From Prochlorococcus sp. AG-347-I04 (lineage in GTDB: Bacteria; Cyanobacteriota; Cyanobacteriia; PCC-6307; Cyanobiaceae): a stretch of DNA of 64,000 nt. Where the stretch lies: positions 124,001-188,000 of the forward strand of contig QCBL01000001.1 of NCBI GenBank assembly GCA_003281625.1, in the 5' to 3' direction. Both the position numbers and the translations under genes were made by a program. Shown here piece by piece: positions 12,849-24,052 of this stretch (the first letter of the stretch is position 1; each line of letters starts with the position of its first letter). The notes below the pieces were generated by a model. It was not told the DNA's origin and did no database searches. It saw nothing but the letters and a program-made list of their open reading frames with translations.

Positions 12849-13427
12849 ATGGGACAAAGCATTGCATTATTTGGTACCAGTGCAGATCCACCTACTATTG
12901 GACATAAAAAAATACTTGAAGAATTATCCAAAATATATGCTTTTACAATTAGTTATGTTAGTAACAACCCTAACAAAATTCACAAAGAGGATATCTCAAT
13001 TCGTAGCCATCTATTAAAAACTCTTATTAAAGATTTAGACAATCCAAAAATTTTATTTAATCAAAGTGTCAGCAGCCAATGGGCATTGGAGTCAATTAAA
13101 AAATGTAAAAGAATTTATGAATTAAACAATTTAGATTTTGTTATTGGGAGCGATTTGGTTAAAGATATTTTTTACTGGAAAAATTTTGATAAAATTACTA
13201 ATGAGGCTAGTTTTTTTATAATTTTAAGAGAGGGATATCCTGTTGAATCAAAAAGTCTTAAAATGTTAGAAACTTATAAAGTGAAATTTAAGATTTCAAC
13301 CATAAAAATCCCAAACATTTCAAGTTCTAAGCTAAGGTCAAATTTTAATGTTTCTAATTTACCAACTTCATTAATAGATATTGTTAAAAAGAATAATTTA
13401 TATGAATCCACTAAATTAGGTGAATGA
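12849..13427 (+). CDS. nadD: Nicotinate-nucleotide adenylyltransferase
   Basis: This 192-residue nucleotidyltransferase makes deamido-NAD from NaMN and ATP. The N-terminal motif reads ALFGTSADPPTIGH, in which the usual HxGH is TxGH, an accepted variant in the superfamily. The C-terminal ISSSKLRS matches the ISSTxIR signature. Direct coupling to nadE by a 4-base ATGA overlap supports the function, since nadE uses its product. It starts 7 bases after the GTPase stop. Confidence 0.88.
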   Translation: MGQSIALFGTSADPPTIGHKKILEELSKIYAFTISYVSNNPNKIHKEDISIRSHLLKTLIKDLDNPKILFNQSVSSQWALESIKKCKRIYELNNLDFVIGSDLVKDIFYWKNFDKITNEASFFIILREGYPVESKSLKMLETYKVKFKISTIKIPNISSSKLRSNFNVSNLPTSLIDIVKKNNLYESTKLGE

Positions 13428-15121
13428 AGTTTTTACTTGCTCAAATTAATCCAGTTGTTGGTGATTTAGAGGGTAATGCAAAAAAAATACTCTGTACTGC
13501 TTCGAAAGCTTATTCAACTTCTGCTGATTTAGTCCTTACTCCAGAATTATCACTATGGGGGTATCCAGCAAACGACCTACTTCTAAAAAATAATTTAATC
13601 AAAAATCAATATAAAATTCTCGACCAATTAGCCTTAGAAATTAAAAAAAAATATGGGAACTTGAGTATCACAGTAGGGATAGCTGAGAAAATAAATGATT
13701 CTTTTTTCCCAAATCTTTATAATTCTATTGCAATGCTCGAAAGCGGCGAGTGGAAAATAATTGCTCGTAAAATTATTCTTCCTACCTATGAAGTATTTGA
13801 TGAGAAAAGATACTTTAGATCAGAAGAAAAAGTGTCCGTATTAACAAAAGAAATTGATAATAAAACTTGGCGACTTGGCTTTACCATATGTGAGGATTTA
13901 TGGGTCAACAAAAATATAGAAGGTAGAGGTATTCATAAAGAAAATCCTATTTTTGATTTAAAGAAAAAAAAAGTTGATATCTTAGTGAACTTATCGGCAT
14001 CCCCATATACCTTCAAAAAGTTAGAGCTAAGATGCAAAGTTTCCAGTTTTGCTGCTAAATATCTTCAAGTACCGCTGATATATGTAAACCAGATTGGTGC
14101 AAATGATAATTTAATTTTTGATGGAAATAGTTTTATTCTTGATAAGAATGGATCTAAAATTAAGCAATTAAAATCTTTTTCAGAAGACCTTTCTAGTTGG
14201 GACATTGAGCAAACAAAACCTCAAAAAAATAAATTTGAAAAGTCTGAGATGTCATCAATTTTTGATGCGTTAGTCCTTGGTGTTAGGGATTATGCTCACA
14301 AATGCGGTTTTAAAACAGCTTTAATTGGACTAAGTGGTGGCATTGATTCAGCATTAGTTTCAGCAATTGCAACCGCTGCTCTTGGCAGTAATAATATTTA
14401 TTGCGTCTCAATGCCCTCTAGGTGGAGTTCATCTCATTCAAAGAGTGATGCGAAAGATTTAGCGAGAAGATTAAAAATAAATTTCAATAGTATCCCAATT
14501 GAAAATTTGATGAGCTCTTTTGAAGAATCTTTTTTAAATACCATATCTTTTGAGATGGCTGAAATAACAAATCAAAATATCCAATCAAGAATCAGAGGAA
14601 CACTTCTGATGGCTTTAGCAAATCAAGAAAAGCATTTGTTACTTTCAACAGGAAATAAATCAGAGCTAGCTGTAGGATATTGCACACTTTATGGTGATAT
14701 GAATGGGGGATTATCGGTAATTGGGGATTTATATAAAACTAATGTTTTTAAATTATGCAATTGGCTTGATAGCAAAGATTCAATTAATCAAAGAAAATCA
14801 TATATGTTAGATACTAATGTAGGTATAATTGGGGAAAATATACTTACCAAAGCTCCAAGTGCCGAATTAGGTCCTGGTCAATTAGATACTGATTCTCTCC
14901 CACCCTATTCTATTTTAGATAATATTCTTAAAGGAATTATTGAAGAGAAAAAAGATTTACAACAACTAGAAAAAGATGGTTATAAAAAAGATTTAATTTT
15001 AAAAATTATCTCACTAATAAAAAAAGCGGAATTTAAAAGAAAGCAGGCTCCTCCAATCCTAAAGCTAAGCAGTCAATCATTGGGAAGTGACTGGAGAGTT
15101 CCCATAGCAATATCTTATTGA
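13424..15121 (+). CDS. nadE: Glutamine-dependent NAD+ synthetase
   Basis: This 565-residue two-domain enzyme amidates deamido-NAD. The N-terminal nitrilase domain frees ammonia from glutamine, with the catalytic Cys in TICEDLW near residue 156 and a Glu in LTPELSLWGYP near 45. The C-terminal NAD synthase domain carries the ATP-pyrophosphatase loop LSGGIDSA near 303-310 and STGNKSELAVGY near 410. It is the last gene of the CNNM-GTPase-nadD-nadE run. Its stop overlaps the convergent DUF3326 gene by 7 bases. Confidence 0.96.
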   Translation: MKFLLAQINPVVGDLEGNAKKILCTASKAYSTSADLVLTPELSLWGYPANDLLLKNNLIKNQYKILDQLALEIKKKYGNLSITVGIAEKINDSFFPNLYNSIAMLESGEWKIIARKIILPTYEVFDEKRYFRSEEKVSVLTKEIDNKTWRLGFTICEDLWVNKNIEGRGIHKENPIFDLKKKKVDILVNLSASPYTFKKLELRCKVSSFAAKYLQVPLIYVNQIGANDNLIFDGNSFILDKNGSKIKQLKSFSEDLSSWDIEQTKPQKNKFEKSEMSSIFDALVLGVRDYAHKCGFKTALIGLSGGIDSALVSAIATAALGSNNIYCVSMPSRWSSSHSKSDAKDLARRLKINFNSIPIENLMSSFEESFLNTISFEMAEITNQNIQSRIRGTLLMALANQEKHLLLSTGNKSELAVGYCTLYGDMNGGLSVIGDLYKTNVFKLCNWLDSKDSINQRKSYMLDTNVGIIGENILTKAPSAELGPGQLDTDSLPPYSILDNILKGIIEEKKDLQQLEKDGYKKDLILKIISLIKKAEFKRKQAPPILKLSSQSLGSDWRVPIAISY

Positions 15122-16176
15122 TCACTATAAGAACACTGCTGGATTTTTTTTAAAGGCCGTTTAACTGAATCAAGGTTGATACCTTTTTTTATAGCAAGAA
15201 TTATACCTGCAGCTTCTAAATAATTATCCACTTCAAAAAGATTGGGATAATCATAAAACTCATTTATCACTTTTAATGAATTTTGATTTTTTACAGAGAT
15301 AATATTTAAACCTTTTTCAATCCCTGCTAGTACCGCTTCTCCGCCTAGTGCCCCATTAGGAACAACAATAGATTCAATCTGATCAGGGTGTAGTGAGATT
15401 GATTCATTTTTAGCAGGTAATTCAACAATGTCAGGTGCATTGCTTAACCCAATCAGTACTGAAGGTAAAAAGGTGTATCCTATTTCTTCTGCAGCTGCAC
15501 GAGGATCTAAATTTTCATTCAATTCAATTGGGTTTAAAGCAGGTGCATGAGCACAGGGAACTTTTAAAAATTTGCTTATTAAATGACTTATAACTGCTTC
15601 GACTCCAGAAATAGGATCAACCCCTTTCCCCTCTCGATAGATATTTGTTTCTAAAGAATCTGAATCATCTGGAAATTTTGCCACAATTGCTATTGCCGTA
15701 ACTCCTTTTTCTATCAAACATTTTCCAGCATCAAGTAGAGTATCAGGATTTTCAATTATGCCGCCACTGATCGTCGAAGAATCAGAATCAATTACTATGT
15801 TTAATGGCTTTTTTGTAATCACATAAGAATGAACATTAATCCCTAAAGTAGAAACACATGCATCAGCAACTTGTAAGTGTCTTACTAATATTTCTTTTTC
15901 AATGGCTGAATCAAAAATTATCCCAATTTTCTGTTGCTTTACCCTTTTTAAAGCGATTTCTCCTTTAGCAAGTCGGTCTAAACTATAACCCTCAACATAA
16001 AAAATATTTTTATCTTTTTCAGAAAGAGTACCGCCATTCATAACATTTGGATGAGTAATTAAACATCCACTTGCCGACGCTAATAATTTAGCGGTAGGAA
16101 GTGCATCCCCAGCAAAACCTCCTACTTCACAACCAATACCAGTTGGAACAATGAATATTGTTGGTGAATTTTCCAT
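15115..16176 (-). CDS. DUF3326 family protein
   Basis: This 353-residue protein has an N-terminal TIFIVPTGIGCEVGGFAGDA, a segment typical of the cyanobacterial/plant DUF3326 family, which has no established function. Gly-rich turns (ISGGIIENPDTLLDAG, PNGALGGEAVLAGIE) and a Pro/His-containing CAHAPALNP stretch suggest a soluble alpha/beta enzyme fold. No signal peptide or membrane segment is evident. It lies downstream of the ferredoxin and 63-residue gene on the same strand, 27 bases away, and may be cotranscribed with them. Confidence 0.75.
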   Translation of the reverse strand: MENSPTIFIVPTGIGCEVGGFAGDALPTAKLLASASGCLITHPNVMNGGTLSEKDKNIFYVEGYSLDRLAKGEIALKRVKQQKIGIIFDSAIEKEILVRHLQVADACVSTLGINVHSYVITKKPLNIVIDSDSSTISGGIIENPDTLLDAGKCLIEKGVTAIAIVAKFPDDSDSLETNIYREGKGVDPISGVEAVISHLISKFLKVPCAHAPALNPIELNENLDPRAAAEEIGYTFLPSVLIGLSNAPDIVELPAKNESISLHPDQIESIVVPNGALGGEAVLAGIEKGLNIISVKNQNSLKVINEFYDYPNLFEVDNYLEAAGIILAIKKGINLDSVKRPLKKIQQCSYSDQ

Positions 16177-16203
16177 TATTATAAATATTTCAATTTATAT
16201 TTT

Positions 16204-16395
16204 TTAATTAGCTAGGACAGCTTTAATTTTAAGTTTTTTTGTTCCAAAAGAGTCAATAGAATTTTGAATATCAACAATTGACCATCGAATCAAATCACCT
16301 TTTTTTTCTAAATTTGCAATGATAAATTCCCTTAAGTATTTTAATTTTATTGAAACTGGCCAATCTAAATAATAATCAACTGAACTTAATTTCAT
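16204..16395 (-). CDS. Small unknown protein, 63 residues
   Basis: The protein is basic with a plausible alpha/beta pattern (VDYYLDWPVSIKLKYLREFI, LIRWSIVDIQNSI, KKLKIKAVLAN). Its ATG overlaps the ferredoxin stop by 4 bases (ATGA type), which strongly suggests translational coupling with that ferredoxin. I do not recognise the family. It could be a specific partner of the ferredoxin, but that is inference from position only. Confidence 0.7.
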   Translation of the reverse strand: MKLSSVDYYLDWPVSIKLKYLREFIIANLEKKGDLIRWSIVDIQNSIDSFGTKKLKIKAVLAN

Positions 16396-16718
16396 TTTTG
16401 ATATTTACCAAATTGATTATTATATAAATCATCTTCGACTTCTCTACCAATAACAATATTCAAATCTGACTTGGGATATGCCACACACAAAAGTGCAAAG
16501 CCCTTTTCCCTCAAATCATCATTTAATCCCATAGCATCTTCTTGATCTACACATCCTTCCAATATCATGGATGCACAATCTGTACAAACTCCTGAACAAC
16601 AACTACTTGGTAAATCTATTCCATTCATTTTTGCCGCTGAAATAATATCTTGATCTTCAGAACATAAAAAACTTAAAGTCTTTTGCTCAAATTGAACTTT
16701 AATATTGTATTCAGGCAT
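16392..16718 (-). CDS. Plant-type [2Fe-2S] ferredoxin
   Basis: In this 108-residue ferredoxin the four cluster cysteines have the exact plant-type spacing: Cys40-x4-Cys45-x2-Cys48-x29-Cys78. An extra Cys41 sits next to the first ligand. The C-terminal tail after residue 88 (IGREVEDDLYNNQFGKYQK) is longer than in photosynthetic PetF and lacks its acidic ending. This suggests a specialised ferredoxin rather than the main PSI acceptor. It starts 17 bases after the atpG stop and overlaps the 63-residue gene. Read-through from the atp operon is possible. Confidence 0.88.
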   Translation of the reverse strand: MPEYNIKVQFEQKTLSFLCSEDQDIISAAKMNGIDLPSSCCSGVCTDCASMILEGCVDQEDAMGLNDDLREKGFALLCVAYPKSDLNIVIGREVEDDLYNNQFGKYQK

Positions 16719-16734
16719 ATCCTAAATCTTATTA

Positions 16735-17685
16735 CTAAACTGCTGAACCGCCTACAACTTCTAATATTTCTTGAGTAATAGCTGCTTGTCTGGCTTTGTT
16801 GTAAGTTAGATTCAATGTACTTGCTAATTCTTTAGCATTATCACTCGCATTATTCATCGCAGTCATCCTGCAAGCAAGTTCAGAAGCTGCCGACTCTTGA
16901 AGAGCTCTAAGTACTTGATTCTGTAAATATAATGGTAACAACGAATCTAATAGTTGATCAGGACTTTGTTCAAAAACAATATCTGATGGCAACTTCTCTG
17001 AATCACTTTTTTCAATATTTGATTTTTCAACAAGTAACTTATTATCTTTTGTAGTCAATCTAAAAATTTCATCATTTTCCTCAGCAATTCCTTGAGGGTC
17101 AAGTGGCAATAGTGTTTGAACGACGGGGGCGCAGCTAACTAGAGTGATGAATTTCGTGTAAATAATTTCCACCCTATCAGAATTTTCTGAGAGAAATTCG
17201 GCTAAAATCTCATTTGTAACTCCTTCAGAATCCTTGACTGTGGGTACCTGTTCTAGTTCTTTGAAAGTACTTTTAATTACATATCTATCCTTTCTATTTT
17301 GAAAATATCCAATAGCTTTCTTCCCTACCAAAATTAAATTTGGCTGAAACCCTTGTTTGACTAATTCTGCATATCTTATTTCTACCTTTTTTATAATATT
17401 TGTATTGTAACCACCGCATAAACCTCTATCCGCAGTTATACAAACCAAGGAGATACTCTTAACTTCTCTCTTAGATAATAGAGGGGAGTCGACAGCCTCA
17501 AATTGTACTCTAGATTGAATATTTTCTAAGACTCGTGCAAGTTTATCTGCAAAAGGTCTACTCTTAAGAACTTGATCTTGAGCTCTCCTAACTTTTGCAG
17601 CTGCAACAAGTCTCATGGCCTCCGTAATTTTTCTTGTATTTTTAACGGAAACGATTCGATCTCTAATCTCTTTAAGATTTGCCAT
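16735..17685 (-). CDS. atpG: F1 ATP synthase gamma subunit
   Basis: This is the central rotor shaft of 316 residues (atpC in plastid nomenclature). The N-terminal [20 protein letters not shown] and C-terminal [20 protein letters not shown] helices form the coiled coil. The insertion at about residues 195-240 corresponds to the extra segment found in cyanobacterial and plastid gamma, but without the redox cysteine pair of higher-plant chloroplasts. It is the last subunit gene of the operon, 18 bases after atpA. Confidence 0.97.
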   Translation of the reverse strand: MANLKEIRDRIVSVKNTRKITEAMRLVAAAKVRRAQDQVLKSRPFADKLARVLENIQSRVQFEAVDSPLLSKREVKSISLVCITADRGLCGGYNTNIIKKVEIRYAELVKQGFQPNLILVGKKAIGYFQNRKDRYVIKSTFKELEQVPTVKDSEGVTNEILAEFLSENSDRVEIIYTKFITLVSCAPVVQTLLPLDPQGIAEENDEIFRLTTKDNKLLVEKSNIEKSDSEKLPSDIVFEQSPDQLLDSLLPLYLQNQVLRALQESAASELACRMTAMNNASDNAKELASTLNLTYNKARQAAITQEILEVVGGSAV

Positions 17686-17703
17686 GGTATCTCCTAAATA
17701 AAT

Positions 17704-19233
<1,530 letters not shown>

Positions 19234-19251
19234 TTAAGGTTGATTTAAAAG

Positions 19252-19794
19252 TTACTTGGAAAGGGATAAGCCAAGTTTTCTTATTTGTGAAGCAAGAGAA
19301 GCATCAATTACTTTTGATCCTACACTGGCGACGAAACCACCAATAAGAGATGGATCGATTTTAGTTACAAGTTCTAATTTTTCAGTTCCAGCAATATTGA
19401 TGATCTTTCTGGTAATTAGACCTTTCTGTTCATCAGTAAGCTCGACTGCAGAAGTAACAGTTGCCAAAGCAATATTACTATTTTCTCGGTAAATCTCTAA
19501 AAACCTATCAAGAATTGAAGTTAGGATTCCAATTCTTTGCCTATCGGACAATAATTTTAAGAAATTCAATAAAGAAGAATTAACCTTTTTTGAAAAAATT
19601 TCATTAATGATTTTCTTCTTAGCATCTGTCTCTAAAATGGGAGAGGATAGTGCCTTCTCCAGTTCAGGGGAATCATTTATTAATTCCAAGAGTTGTTTAA
19701 CTTCAGAAACCATCTCTTCGGTTTGCGAATTTTCATTTACAACTTGAAGTAATGCCTCTGCGTATGGTGTAGTAACTGAATTTAAAAGTGGCAT
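19252..19794 (-). CDS. atpH: F1 ATP synthase delta subunit (OSCP)
   Basis: This 180-residue stator subunit links alpha/beta to the b-b' stalk. The N-terminal TPYAEALLQVV and C-terminal LVTKIDPSLIGGFVASVGSKVID are the diagnostic delta/OSCP segments. It is named atpD in plastid nomenclature. Its start overlaps the atpF stop by one base at 19794, indicating translational coupling. Confidence 0.96.
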   Translation of the reverse strand: MPLLNSVTTPYAEALLQVVNENSQTEEMVSEVKQLLELINDSPELEKALSSPILETDAKKKIINEIFSKKVNSSLLNFLKLLSDRQRIGILTSILDRFLEIYRENSNIALATVTSAVELTDEQKGLITRKIINIAGTEKLELVTKIDPSLIGGFVASVGSKVIDASLASQIRKLGLSLSK

Positions 19795-20306
19795 TAGTTC
19801 ACCTCAATATTGTTAATTGATTGAGTTACCAAATTTTCTTGAGTTGCTTTATCAAGTCGATTTGGAAGAGAATCTAAAGCTTTCTTAATTGCCAGTTCTA
19901 CAGCTTCTTTTCGAAGTTGAGAAATTGCTCTGGATGCTTCAGAACTTTCATCAGAGATTGCACTTTGTTTAATTCGTGCCATCTCCTCTATCGCTTTTTT
20001 CTCACTTTCCATTCTGATTGATTCAGATCTTTTAAGGGAATCTGCTTTTATTTGAGAAGCTTTTTCTTCTGCTGAAGATAAATCTTTCTTCGCCTTTTCT
20101 AAAGCTTGTGTTGCACTTAGAAGTCGATCTTCAGCATCTTTTAATTCAAGAAGGATTCCTTCTCTCCTTTTTTGAAGCATTTTACCTAGGAAACCAGGCA
20201 AAAATTTATAAAGACCGAAAACTACTACAGCCCAATTTAGGATATTAGTTTCGAATAAATTGAAGTTCAATCCAAAACCTTCTGTAGCTAAAAGAGTTAA
20301 ATTCAT
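19794..20306 (-). CDS. atpF: Fo ATP synthase b subunit
   Basis: This 170-residue protein has one N-terminal membrane segment (about residues 22-45, [20 protein letters not shown]). A long charged coiled-coil helix follows, rich in Lys/Glu/Ala, forming the peripheral stalk with b'. It overlaps atpF2 by 4 bases and atpH by one, so translation of all three is probably coupled. Confidence 0.96.
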   Translation of the reverse strand: MNLTLLATEGFGLNFNLFETNILNWAVVVFGLYKFLPGFLGKMLQKRREGILLELKDAEDRLLSATQALEKAKKDLSSAEEKASQIKADSLKRSESIRMESEKKAIEEMARIKQSAISDESSEASRAISQLRKEAVELAIKKALDSLPNRLDKATQENLVTQSINNIEVN

Positions 20307-20764
20307 TTTTCTAGAATCAATCTATTAACAATAAGTTCGCTTAGATCATCAGCCTGTTTAGAAAGTTGATCACGAGCAGCAGACGTCTGACTTTCAATTT
20401 CTAGTCTTGCTTTTTCTTTTGAAGCATTTGCTTCATTGTTGGCAAGTTCTAGTGCTTCTTTATAAAGCTTGTCAGACTCATTCTCAGCTTCGCTCACAAT
20501 TCTTTGGGCTTCTGTACGAGCACTTTGAAGCTGAGTTAGTAAATCAGCTTCGAATTTTTTAACCTCAGAAAGTTTATTTTTGGCCTCAATAATATTATTA
20601 CTTACAAACTTTTCTCTTTTTTCTACAACTTTGCCAACAGGCTTAAAAAAGAGAGAATTTAATATGTAAGTAAGCGCAACTACTTGTATCGCCATAAGTG
20701 GCAAAGTGGCATTTATGTCAAATAACCCACCTTCTGTAGCACCAAAAAAATTAAAGGCCAACAT
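20303..20764 (-). CDS. atpF2: Fo ATP synthase b' subunit
   Basis: This is the second, shorter peripheral-stalk subunit found in photosynthetic bacteria and plastids (also called atpG). It has 153 residues, a membrane segment at about 22-45 and a coiled coil beyond. Presence of both b and b' supports the cyanobacterial assignment. It begins 68 bases after atpE, and that spacer contains a strong hairpin (20797-20827). Confidence 0.95.
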   Translation of the reverse strand: MLAFNFFGATEGGLFDINATLPLMAIQVVALTYILNSLFFKPVGKVVEKREKFVSNNIIEAKNKLSEVKKFEADLLTQLQSARTEAQRIVSEAENESDKLYKEALELANNEANASKEKARLEIESQTSAARDQLSKQADDLSELIVNRLILEK

Positions 20765-20796
20765 ATGATTCAGTTTAAGTTAAAAAATTAAATTTA

Positions 20797-20827
20797 AATA
20801 TTGCTAATAAGGATTAGAAGCAATATT
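20797..20827 (-). promoter_or_regulatory. Hairpin in the atpE-atpF2 spacer
   Basis: On the minus-strand RNA, AATATTGCT pairs with AGCAATATT (20819-20827 with 20797-20805). Alternatively the arms CTAAT/ATTAG close an inner CCTT loop under a 7-bp outer stem. A run of A/U-rich sequence follows downstream. It could act as a partial terminator or as a 3' stabiliser for atpE mRNA. Confidence 0.6.
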
Positions 20828-20832
20828 AACTT

Positions 20833-21096
<264 letters not shown>

Positions 21097-21156
21097 TTAA
21101 TACTTGTGATAATCTTTGTTGTCATTCACGCTTGGACATCCTTTCTTTTAAGAATG

Positions 21157-21225
21157 GGTCTGATATATTCAGACCTACGCGATTAGATATTTTGGCAGAT
21201 TACAGACTCTTTGTAAAAGCGTCTG
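21157..21225 (-). promoter_or_regulatory. Two hairpins in the atpB-atpE spacer
   Basis: Hairpin one is GGTCTGA-TATAT-TCAGACC (21157-21175), a perfect 7-bp stem. Hairpin two on the minus-strand RNA is CAGACGCTTT-TAC-AAAGAGTCTG (21203-21225), nine pairs with one G/A mismatch. Both lie in the 164-base gap before atpE, the longest gap in the operon. They are candidates for processing or translation control of atpE. Confidence 0.6.
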
Positions 21226-21242
21226 AATGTATTAGAAGACAG

Positions 21243-21968
21243 CTAATGATGTTCTTCAACAGCTTCTCCAATGTAATAGGCCGCCAAAGTTGCAAAAATC
21301 AATGCCTGAATTGCACTAGTAAACAATCCTAGGAACATAACAGGTATTGGAAGAATTAGCGGAACTAAAAAGACCAGAACACCAACAACAAGTTCATCAG
21401 CCAAAATATTTCCAAATAGCCTGAAGGAGAGTGATAAAGGTTTCGTAAAATCCTCTAAAATTTTGAAAGGAAGCATAATTGGAGTTGGGTGAACATAGTA
21501 TTCGAAGTATCTCCAACCCTTATTGCTTAAACCTGCATAGAAATAAGAAAGTGAAACCAATAAAGCCAAGGCTATGGTTGTATTGATATCAGCAGTAGGT
21601 GCTCCTAATTCTCCACTTGGTAACTTAATTAATCTCCAAGGAATTAAAGCTCCTCCCCAATTACTAACAAAGACGAATAAAAATAAAGTACCTATAAATG
21701 GCATCCAATCTCTATAAACTTTTTCACCTATTTGCGTCCTAGCAAGATCTCTTATGTAATCCCAGAGGAACTCAAGCAAGTTTTGAAGGCCTTTAGGATC
21801 ATTTTCCATCTTTTTAGTTCCTAAAGAAATAAAAACTAATAGCGCTCCTAATAAAATCCAAGATGTTAAAAATACCTGCCCATGTAGTCTGATATTTCCA
21901 ATTTGCCAATAAAGATGTTGACCAACTTCTAATGCTGCAAAATTTGTTAGCAAGGAATTAAAAAACAT
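21243..21968 (-). CDS. atpB: Fo ATP synthase a subunit
   Basis: This 241-residue polytopic membrane protein (atpI in plastids) has about five membrane segments. The essential arginine lies in [17 protein letters not shown] near residue 180. The C-terminal [18 protein letters not shown] is the conserved last helix forming the proton half-channel against the c ring. It starts 23 bases after the small atpI gene. Confidence 0.97.
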   Translation of the reverse strand: MFFNSLLTNFAALEVGQHLYWQIGNIRLHGQVFLTSWILLGALLVFISLGTKKMENDPKGLQNLLEFLWDYIRDLARTQIGEKVYRDWMPFIGTLFLFVFVSNWGGALIPWRLIKLPSGELGAPTADINTTIALALLVSLSYFYAGLSNKGWRYFEYYVHPTPIMLPFKILEDFTKPLSLSFRLFGNILADELVVGVLVFLVPLILPIPVMFLGLFTSAIQALIFATLAAYYIGEAVEEHH

Positions 21969-21991
21969 TTGTTTTGAATAAAAAAATTTAC

Positions 21992-22468
21992 TTAAGATCG
22001 TGAAAAATAAAGAATGAGTGAAGGCTTATAAATGAAAAAACCTATCATTGCAGGAAAAATATCTAAAGATCCTAGCTTGCTCGCAAAAATAAAGAGGCAA
22101 ACTGGAACTAAAAGTTGCAATTTTGATACACCTGATGATTCTTTACCAAGTTTCCCTATACTTTTAGCAAGCAAACGTAGGTAAAAAATACCGGCAATTG
22201 CACCTATAAAAATACTAAAACCAAAAGTAAATCCCAGAAAAATTCCAGATATTGACGCTAATAAAATAGAAACAATAAAAGAAATTCCAAAAATTGTTAA
22301 TTGCAATTTTGTGTATTCATCATTTTGAGAAAGCAAATTATCTAATTGATTGGCAATGCCATATTCACTTTCTTTGATGATCGAATTATTTAGGGATCGA
22401 GGAAATTGAACATTCTCATTAGAGGGATGCTCAAGTTTTTTTCTATTTGAGTCCACTGATGTGAACAT
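21992..22468 (-). CDS. atpI: ATP synthase assembly-related protein AtpI
   Basis: This 158-residue protein has four hydrophobic segments in its second half (about residues 55-155) and a polar N-terminus. It sits first in the atp operon, where the poorly conserved atpI/atp1 gene is always found. In other bacteria AtpI assists c-ring assembly. Sequence identity to characterised AtpI is low, so the call rests on topology and position. Confidence 0.82.
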   Translation of the reverse strand: MFTSVDSNRKKLEHPSNENVQFPRSLNNSIIKESEYGIANQLDNLLSQNDEYTKLQLTIFGISFIVSILLASISGIFLGFTFGFSIFIGAIAGIFYLRLLAKSIGKLGKESSGVSKLQLLVPVCLFIFASKLGSLDIFPAMIGFFIYKPSLILYFSRS

Positions 22469-22484
22469 AGTTTAGAACCCTCTC

Positions 22485-22530
22485 TGAATGGTTTTAAGTA
22501 AGTATATAAACTCACGGAATCTATCACGGA
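22485..22530 (-). promoter_or_regulatory. Candidate promoter of the atp operon
   Basis: The minus strand carries a TATACT box (22501-22506), about 33 bases before the atpI start codon, which suits a sigma-70 -10 element. No good -35 is visible, as is common in this group. This is a guess from sequence only. Confidence 0.3.
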
Positions 22531-22734
22531 GAGGTCCCTTTTAGCTAGTTTTTTTTTATAAAAAATTAATTCTTAAGATTTATGATGAATCTGTAGTCCT
22601 TTATTTACTTTGTTCTTCAAAAAATAAAATTTAAAAAAAGTCATCTTTTTTATTGCTTTAACACTATAAACGTTAATCAAAGACTTGGCAAAATCCTAAT
22701 TAAACGTCTCAATAGTACATATACATCTAAAAAA

Positions 22735-23970
22735 TTGGAGATAAGTCAAGAAAAAATAAAATACAAAAGAATTTCTAAAAGAAAAAAAAACTTTAGTTCT
22801 AATTATAAAAAAAATCTAAGCAATATAACTGAGTCTATATTTCCCTTACCTTGGACGATATGGCCTTATGAGGCAAAAATCCTCGTTGCTCTCATTGGCA
22901 TTTGGTCAATATTAGGAATATGCATTCTTGGATCATCAAGTTGGTGGGTGGCTAGTAGGGAAATGGGAAATTGGGCTTACTTCTTAAAAAAACAAATTAT
23001 TTGGACTATTCCAGGAATTGGTATATTTTATTTTGTCTTGAATACAAACATTAGAAATCTTTTAAAGTTTTCAAGAATTATTTTTTTTATTTTGTTTTTT
23101 CTAATATTACTAACCAATATTACTGGAATTACAGTTAACGGATCGTCAAGATGGCTAGTACTAGGAAATTTACGTATACAACCATCTGAATTAATAAAGC
23201 CTTTTCTAATTCTAGAAGCTTCTAACCTTTTCGCTCATTGGAATTTGATAAAGAATGATAAAAAATTAATTTCAATATTCTCTTTTGGATTATTAATTTT
23301 ATTAATCCTAAAGCAGCCTAATTTAAGTACTGCATCATTAATTGGAATTCTTTTTTGGGTAATGGGTTTATGTGGAGGCGTAAAACTAAGTATTCTCTCC
23401 TCATTTGCCTCATTAGGATTTATTACTGGATGTATTAGTATCCTCAATAACGAATATCAAAAACTTAGAGTTACTTCATTTATTAATCCTTGGAAAGATC
23501 AACAGGAAAGTGGATTTCAATTGGTTCAAAGTTTATTAGCTATAGGTTCAGGTGGTCTATTCGGTCAGGGTTTTGGCTTGTCTATACAAAAATTACAGTA
23601 CCTACCTTTTATGTACACCGATTTTATTTTTGCCATTTTTGCTGAAGAATTTGGTTTGTTAGGGTGTACTTTATTCCTAGGTTTTCTAGCAGTTTTCTCT
23701 TACATAACTTTAAGAATTGCTCTAAAGTGCAGGAACAACTATACAAAATTAGTTTCTATTGGATGTGGTGTATTGTTGATAGGTCAATCAATAATGCATA
23801 TTGCTGTAGCAACAGGCTCTATGCCTACTACTGGCTTACCACTACCTTTCATTAGTTATGGTGGGAATTCATTAATCGCATCATTTTTTATTGCAGGGAT
23901 GTTACTGAGATGTTCATTAGAATCTACAGGCTTCATAGGTATGATTAGTACACGAAAGACTCTTAATTAG
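22735..23970 (+). CDS. ftsW: Cell-division protein FtsW (SEDS family)
   Basis: This 411-residue SEDS glycosyltransferase has about ten membrane helices. Conserved SEDS segments include NGSSRWLVLGNLRIQPSE near residue 135, ESGFQLVQSLLAIGSGGLFG near 258, and GLPLPFISYGGNS near 370. It polymerises lipid II at the division septum. No in-frame ATG exists before residue 77, so the TTG at 22735 is the likely start. A lysine-rich tail of about 45 residues precedes the first helix. Confidence 0.92.
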   Translation: MEISQEKIKYKRISKRKKNFSSNYKKNLSNITESIFPLPWTIWPYEAKILVALIGIWSILGICILGSSSWWVASREMGNWAYFLKKQIIWTIPGIGIFYFVLNTNIRNLLKFSRIIFFILFFLILLTNITGITVNGSSRWLVLGNLRIQPSELIKPFLILEASNLFAHWNLIKNDKKLISIFSFGLLILLILKQPNLSTASLIGILFWVMGLCGGVKLSILSSFASLGFITGCISILNNEYQKLRVTSFINPWKDQQESGFQLVQSLLAIGSGGLFGQGFGLSIQKLQYLPFMYTDFIFAIFAEEFGLLGCTLFLGFLAVFSYITLRIALKCRNNYTKLVSIGCGVLLIGQSIMHIAVATGSMPTTGLPLPFISYGGNSLIASFFIAGMLLRCSLESTGFIGMISTRKTLN

Positions 23971-24052
23971 TTAGAATTTATGTGATTTAAGTCTAGCTAT
24001 CGAATCACTTAATTTGGTTATTTCAGAATTATCTCAAAAGGGTAATCTGCTT

